The notes under the pieces are model-generated. The model had not been told where the DNA came from. It saw only the letters and a program-made list of their open reading frames with translations, and ran no database searches. Of a stretch of 10,290 nt of DNA, positions 6,826 to 10,290 are shown one piece after another. Position 1 is the first letter of the stretch; each line of letters starts with the position of its first letter. Origin of the DNA: Deltaproteobacteria bacterium (lineage in GTDB: Bacteria > Desulfobacterota > Deferrimicrobia > Deferrimicrobiales > Deferrimicrobiaceae). Location: positions 1 through 10,290 of the forward strand of contig PQAK01000034.1 of the NCBI GenBank assembly GCA_003105225.1, given 5' to 3'. The translations under genes and the position numbers were made by a program.

Positions 6826-8154
6826 TCATGAAAATACGGTCTGCTCCTGGATGGTCGTCTGGAGGGCGGCGAGGGCTTTCTTCACCAGGTTCCGCCGCAC
6901 TTCCTTCTCTTCCCCCGGAGGCAGCCGGGGGTTTCCCAGCGGATGGGGGATGGCGACCGCCGGTACGATCCGGTTGGCGCCCACGGTCTGGGAGATGGTG
7001 ATGATGGAGCAGATGTGCGCCACCGGGATCCCCGCGCGTTCGATCTCTTTGGCCATCGTTGCCCCGCAACGAGTGCAGGTTCCTCAAGTGGAGGTGAGGA
7101 TGACGGCCTGGACTCCGTCCCGGATCAGCTCGACCGCGATCTCCTTCGCGAACTTCTGGGCGTTGTCCACCGAGGTTCCGTTTCCGACCGTCGCGTAATA
7201 CCACGGATGCGGCTTGAACCCCATCTCCCTTTCCAGTTCCCGGAACACGTCGATGGGAAGCACCCGGTTGGGATCCGCATTGACGTAGGTGGTGTCATAT
7301 CCGCCGTGGGCGGACTGGTGGGTCGTGGCATCCGCCGACTCCAGCCCTTCCAGGGAATATTTCCCGAACTTGGAGGCGCTCGAGCTTTCGATGTGGTCCG
7401 GATTTCCCGTCGGCACGATGCCGCCGGAGGTCACCAGGGCGATGGTGATCCCCTTCAGGCCGGGAAGGGCCGGCCGCGGCTCTACACGATCGAAAAAGGG
7501 GATCGGGTATTCGGTTTCGAACGGCTCCCCGCCGATCTTCCGGAGCAGCATGTCGATGGCGCGCCGCCAGGCGGGGTCGGCGTGGAGATAATTCCTCCGT
7601 ATCCCCTGCTCGAAGCACCCTTCGGCCTGCGGGGATTCGATCTCCTCTCCGTGCAGCCGTTTGATGCCGAGCCGGACCATCTTCCGGACCGCATCCTCCA
7701 TACCGGAAACAGTGTTGGCGGATTCGACGATCAGCGCCGTCTTCCGGTATTGGTCCACGCCGGGGTTCTCTTTGAACATGGCGGTGACGGCGGGGATGCC
7801 CAGCGGCTCCAGGGTCGAGCAGATCGCGCCGCAGGCCATTCCGTACCGTCCGGCGTTGAACGCCGGCCCGGCAACGACCAGGTCCGGCCGGTGCTCCCGG
7901 ATCACGGGGATCCATTCCCGAAGGACGCTTTCCTGGTTCTCGGCGAAATAGCTGTCCCCGCAGACGACCGTGGCGACGATTTCGACGTCCGCGTTCCCTT
8001 CGCGGAACAGTTTCTCCAGGAGACGGCCGGGCCCCTGCGGACCCTTTATCGTGAAAGGCCTGCAGTCCGCCTTCTCCTCGCCGCCGACGCCTCCGAAGAA
8101 CTGGTTCAGGTAATGGACGATCCGGTATTTCCCGTTCCGGGAGACGGCGCCCAT
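6826..8154 (-). CDS. grdB: Glycine reductase protein B selenoprotein subunit GrdB (in-frame UGA = Sec357)
   Basis: With TGA at 7086-7084 read as selenocysteine, this is a 442-residue protein, close to the family's usual length of about 436. Family hallmarks are HYLNQFFGGVGGEEKAD (14-30), VAGPAFNAGRYGMACG (93-108), ALVTSGGIVPTGNPDHIESS, TVGNGTSV, the Sec motif TSTU357-GTC360-TRC363-GATM, and a C-terminus with AVAIPHPLGNP and QTVF. GrdB joins the two GrdE chains in protein B. This binds the amino group of the substrate through the pyruvoyl cofactor and transfers the carboxymethyl group towards selenoprotein A. GrdF (sarcosine) and GrdH (betaine) are close paralogues. I prefer glycine because of sequence feel and the operon with grdA and grdC, but substrate class is not certain. 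Start ATG at 8154 directly abuts the grdE stop (TAG-ATG). Conventional calling gives a 356-residue truncated ORF plus a fragment from 7056 down to 6826. Confidence 0.96.
7056..7086 (-). promoter_or_regulatory. Selenocysteine codon and SECIS-like hairpin of grdB
   Basis: The TGA codon (7086-7084) is followed after 11 bases by a perfect seven-pair stem, TCGTTGC (7072-7066) with GCAACGA (7062-7056), closing a GGG triloop (7065-7063) that starts 19 bases after the TGA. Position, compact stem and G-rich apical loop match the general bacterial SECIS rules. The same bases encode the conserved TRCGAT part of the protein, so RNA and protein constraints overlap. Read by eye, no energy computed. Confidence 0.85.
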
Positions 8155-9510
8155 CTACTTGAACCTCGAGGAGAGTCTTTCGAAACCGAGCTGGTTGGTG
8201 GATCCGATGAGCGCCTGCAGCTCGATGGCGATGCTGCCGTCCGGAAGGCGGGATTTGCTGGAGCCGCCGGCAAGCGTAGTGATGACGCGGTCGTCGCCGA
8301 TCACCTTTTCCATCGGCGGGAGAACGGTCACCTCGTTGGCGTTCCCCGTGGAAACGATGGCGTCGGCCTTCGGGTGGGTGTCGACCAGGGATTGCGAGGC
8401 GCCGGCCTGCCCCGCGAATTCATCGGTGAGCAGAACGGTCTTGATGCCGTGCGCCTCGATCTTGGAGCAGTTCATCATGAGGTCGGCGTCGGGATTGCCG
8501 AAGCCTTCCTTGGAGATGATGACGCCGTCGGGAACCAGGGAGGCGACCAGCTCCGCCGCCAGCGTGGAGGACCGCTGCTTGTCTCCCAGGGTGACGTTTT
8601 CGTTGGTGATGACGCATCCCGCGAATTCCAGGTCCGTCCCGTGTCTTCGCAGGAGATCGAGGAGGATGGGGTTGTTCTGGTGATGATACGTCGTGTTCTT
8701 GTCGCACGCCGAGACGCAATTCCCGGAGAGGATGGCGCCGAACAGCGCTTCCGTCGGCAGGATCCGCCGGGGCGGCATCGTTTTGACGTCCACGCCGCAA
8801 TAGTAGGTGTCGTGCAGGAGCCCCTGGGATTGGAGCATGTACAGGTAGGCGATCCGGGGCTTGCCCTTTCCTCCCGCGCGTCCCGGGGACGCGGGGGAGC
8901 CCGGAGATTCGGGGTTGACGAGGGTCTCGCGGATGTCCGTGCGCGGCGGATGTTTCATGACGGACCCGGCGATGTAATTGGAGGCCTTGAGGCCGGCCAA
9001 TCGAACCGTTCGTTCGTGGTCGTGCCGCCCCATCCCTTCTCTCACGGTGACATCCAGCACGAGGTGGAGTTTTCCGGAAAAGAGCGAGTATCGGGCGCCC
9101 GGGCCGGACATGTCGATCAGCCCTTCCTGGAAGCCCACGATCGATCCCACGGTGGTTACAACCATGCCGGACAACGAGACGATCTCCCCGGAGGCGATCC
9201 CGTCGACATCCGGATTCCATGCGGAAAACACTCCGGGAAAAACCGGAACTCCCGGGATCAAGCTCAAGCGGGGCTCGATGACGTCCTTGACCGGGATGAT
9301 GCGCACCGATTCCCCGGGACGGGCAATCGCCAGCCTGGCCTCCCTGACGTTGGGATCGGATTGCAGCAGGCCGGTTAATTCATCGATATCTATCGACAAT
9401 TTCCCGTCTTCCAGGCGGGTGGGGGAGGAAAAACCAAGGTCCGAAACGGGGATCTTACGCCAGAGATGCGTTACAGGCTGCACACCCGCATGAGGTCTTG
9501 CATACGACAC
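8155..9510 (-). CDS. grdE: Glycine/sarcosine/betaine reductase protein B proprotein GrdE (pyruvoyl precursor)
   Basis: This encodes 451 residues. The protein matches the GrdE/GrdG/GrdI family throughout: LAIARPGESVRIIPVKDVIEPR (60-81), GFQEGLIDMSGPGARYS (126-142), YMLQSQGLLHDTYYCGVD, SGNC265-VSACDKNTTYHHQNNP, ITNENVTLGDKQRSS, EGFGNPDADLMMNCSKIE, GNANEVTVLPPMEK and a C-terminal LQALIGSTNQLGFE. Family members cleave themselves before a cysteine in the GNC motif, giving a 22-25 kDa pair in which the new N-terminus is a pyruvoyl group that binds the amino substrate as a Schiff base. The start is GTG at 9510 with GGAGG at 9516-9520. It gives roughly 15 extra N-terminal residues before the usual family start near THLWRKIPV, so an internal start is possible. 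A flexible Gly/Ser/Pro-rich insertion lies at about 200-216. First gene after the promoter at 9559-9586. Confidence 0.95.
   Translation of the reverse strand: MSYARPHAGVQPVTHLWRKIPVSDLGFSSPTRLEDGKLSIDIDELTGLLQSDPNVREARLAIARPGESVRIIPVKDVIEPRLSLIPGVPVFPGVFSAWNPDVDGIASGEIVSLSGMVVTTVGSIVGFQEGLIDMSGPGARYSLFSGKLHLVLDVTVREGMGRHDHERTVRLAGLKASNYIAGSVMKHPPRTDIRETLVNPESPGSPASPGRAGGKGKPRIAYLYMLQSQGLLHDTYYCGVDVKTMPPRRILPTEALFGAILSGNCVSACDKNTTYHHQNNPILLDLLRRHGTDLEFAGCVITNENVTLGDKQRSSTLAAELVASLVPDGVIISKEGFGNPDADLMMNCSKIEAHGIKTVLLTDEFAGQAGASQSLVDTHPKADAIVSTGNANEVTVLPPMEKVIGDDRVITTLAGGSSKSRLPDGSIAIELQALIGSTNQLGFERLSSRFK
8716..8721 (-). other. Predicted autocleavage site of GrdE (Asn264-Cys265, future pyruvoyl group)
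   Basis: The codons AAT and TGC encode the N-C bond inside SGNCVSACDK. In studied members of the family this bond is cut and the cysteine becomes the pyruvoyl cofactor. Cleavage here would yield an N-terminal chain of 264 and a C-terminal chain of 187 residues. The motif is intact, so processing is expected; this is inference from the family. Confidence 0.8.
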
Positions 9511-9678
9511 GGCTTCCTCCGACAGGGCGGGCTGTTTATCAAAGATTCGGTTCCGGAAACTATATCTTGATCCCGACCGAAGTCAACCGGATTCGGAGCC
9601 CGGCGACTCGCCGCGATCGACAGGTTCAGTATACCACCACCCCTTCCGGCGCGATCCGCGCTGCGGGCTCTCCGTCGA
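9511..9678 (-). other. Intergenic region between livF-like gene and grdE
   Basis: This is the largest gap in the window (168 bases). It contains a strong promoter-like pair (9559-9586), a second isolated TATACT hexamer (9628-9633), a short inverted repeat CGGCGACTCGCCG (9601-9613) without a T-run, an 8-base palindrome TTCCGGAA (9551-9558) over the predicted transcription start, and two direct copies of GATTCGG (9544-9550 and 9590-9596) flanking the promoter. The leader from the predicted start to grdE is only about 40 bases, too short for a glycine riboswitch, and I see none. Confidence 0.6.
9559..9586 (-). promoter_or_regulatory. Predicted sigma70-type promoter of the grd operon
   Basis: On the minus strand a -35 hexamer TTGACT (9586-9581) is separated by 16 bases from a -10 hexamer TATAGT (9564-9559). 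Each differs from consensus by one base. Transcription should start near 9552, about 40 bases before the grdE GTG. It stands out because the flanking DNA is GC-rich. No other intergenic space in the following seven genes is large enough for a clear promoter. Confidence 0.65.
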
Positions 9679-10290
9679 TCATCCACCGAGGTACGCCTTC
9701 TTGACCCGGGGGTCGGCGAGCAGCTCCGCGGACCCGCCCTCGAGCACGATCCTGCCGTTCTCCAGCACATACCCCCGGCCGGCGAATTGAAGCGCCATGC
9801 GGGCGTTCTGTTCGACGACCAGGATGGTGGTACCTTCCCGGTTGATCTCCTTGAGCGAGTCGAACACGCTCATCATCAGCAGGGGAGCCAATCCCATGGA
9901 GGGCTCGTCCAGCAGCATGAGCTTCCTGCCGCTCATGAACGCCCGGCCGACGGCCAGCATCTGCTGCTCGCCGCCGCTCAAGTACCCGGCCTTCTGGTGG
10001 CTCCGCTCCTTCAAAATCGGAAAGTATTTTAAAATCCGGTCGATGTCCTCCTGGATGCCTTTTTTATCCCGGCGAACGTAGGCTCCCATCCGGATGTTTT
10101 CCATCACCGAAAGCTCGGGGAAGACTTCCCGGCCTTCGGGAACATAGCTGATCCCCAGTTTGACGATCCGGTCCGTATCCATCCGGTCGATGCGGACGCC
10201 CTGAAACTCGATGGTCCCTTTCTCCGGCTGCTCTTTTTTCTGGTCGTAGAGCAGGCGCATGATCGTCTTCAGGGTGGTGGTCTTGCCGGC
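9679..10290 (-). CDS. livF: ABC transporter ATP-binding protein, LivF type, 5'-truncated
   Basis: The visible 203 residues run from the end of the Walker A motif (AGKTTTLK, at the window edge) to the stop; about 30-40 N-terminal residues are missing. The LivF-typical block VPEGREVFPELSVMENI is present, as are the signature LSGGEQQ (104-110), Walker B LMLLDEP (about 124-130) followed by SMGLAP, and VVEQNA in the switch region, where LivF proteins carry Gln-Asn instead of the usual His. The C-terminus YLGG is typical of the family. LivF and LivG power high-affinity uptake of branched-chain amino acids, but relatives import amides, urea or other amino compounds. Its place directly upstream of the grd genes on the same strand makes import of a Grd substrate a possibility (inference). 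The other transporter genes must lie beyond the window. Confidence 0.88.
   Translation of the reverse strand, partial: AGKTTTLKTIMRLLYDQKKEQPEKGTIEFQGVRIDRMDTDRIVKLGISYVPEGREVFPELSVMENIRMGAYVRRDKKGIQEDIDRILKYFPILKERSHQKAGYLSGGEQQMLAVGRAFMSGRKLMLLDEPSMGLAPLLMMSVFDSLKEINREGTTILVVEQNARMALQFAGRGYVLENGRIVLEGGSAELLADPRVKKAYLGG

Noticed and set aside
7084..7086. The TGA in grdB, and the one at 4846-4848 in grdA, as nonsense mutations making pseudogenes.
   Set aside because: Both fall precisely at the family selenocysteine positions, similarity continues on both sides in frame, and SECIS-like hairpins follow.
6943..9378. 811-codon open frame on the plus strand opposite grdB and grdE.
   Set aside because: It is the complement of two strongly conserved minus-strand genes, has low-complexity Asp/Gly/Arg-rich composition and no recognisable domain. 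A similar long frame at 3040-5079 and another at 4922-6550 were rejected for the same reason.
9511..9560. Glycine riboswitch in the grd leader.
   Set aside because: The predicted leader is about 40 bases, much shorter than a glycine aptamer, and the characteristic purine-rich core is absent.
9601..9613. Inverted repeat CGGCGACTCGCCG as a terminator of the livF-like gene.
   Set aside because: The stem is only five or six pairs and no T-run follows on either strand.
9628..9633. TATACT on the minus strand as a second -10 element upstream of grdE.
   Set aside because: The expected -35 region about 17 bases upstream is GC-rich and shows no TTGACA-like hexamer.

Overview
The window looks like a GC-rich chromosome segment of a Gram-negative anaerobe. 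LpxC, the committed enzyme of lipid A synthesis, implies an outer membrane. A selenium-dependent glycine reductase (Grd) locus implies fermentative reduction of glycine or a related amino compound, coupled to acetyl-phosphate formation. The receiver-LpxC fusion, the Tat/iron-sulfur aldo-keto reductase and the DUF6599-like protein make me favour a deltaproteobacterial (Desulfobacterota-type) lineage, but this is inference. Synergistota or another Gram-negative group with Grd cannot be excluded.

Layout. Positions 2-979 (+) hold the 3' part of a PAP2-family membrane phosphatase whose start lies before the window. Everything else reads on the minus strand, right to left. First is a partial LivF-type ABC transporter ATPase (10290-9679). 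A 168-base gap follows, with a good sigma70-type promoter (9559-9586). Then come grdE (9510-8155), grdB (8154-6826), trxA (6797-6456), grdC (6454-4964), grdA (4971-4498), a receiver-domain/LpxC fusion (4476-3163), a Tat-exported ferredoxin-like aldo-keto reductase (3118-1943) and a DUF6599-like secreted protein (1932-1036). Junctions in this run are abutting, overlapping or at most 44 bases, so one long transcript is plausible. No gene-free stretch reaches 300 bases.

Two genes are invisible to standard gene callers. grdA and grdB each contain an in-frame TGA that aligns with the known selenocysteine of their families (CFVU in GrdA, STUGTCTRC in GrdB). Each TGA is followed at the right distance by a compact hairpin with a G-starting triloop, as expected for a bacterial SECIS element. 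Conventional ORF calling cuts both genes.

Function. GrdE (a proprotein that cleaves itself to make a pyruvoyl group) and GrdB (selenoprotein) form the substrate-activating protein B. GrdA (selenoprotein A) carries the carboxymethyl group. GrdC is one subunit of protein C, which releases acetyl phosphate. The dedicated thioredoxin re-reduces GrdA. The other protein C subunit, GrdD, is not in the window: its usual place beside grdC is taken by grdA and then lpxC. The most unusual features are this missing grdD with reordered grd genes, and the fusion of a complete phospho-acceptor receiver domain to the essential lipid A enzyme LpxC directly downstream of the grd genes.
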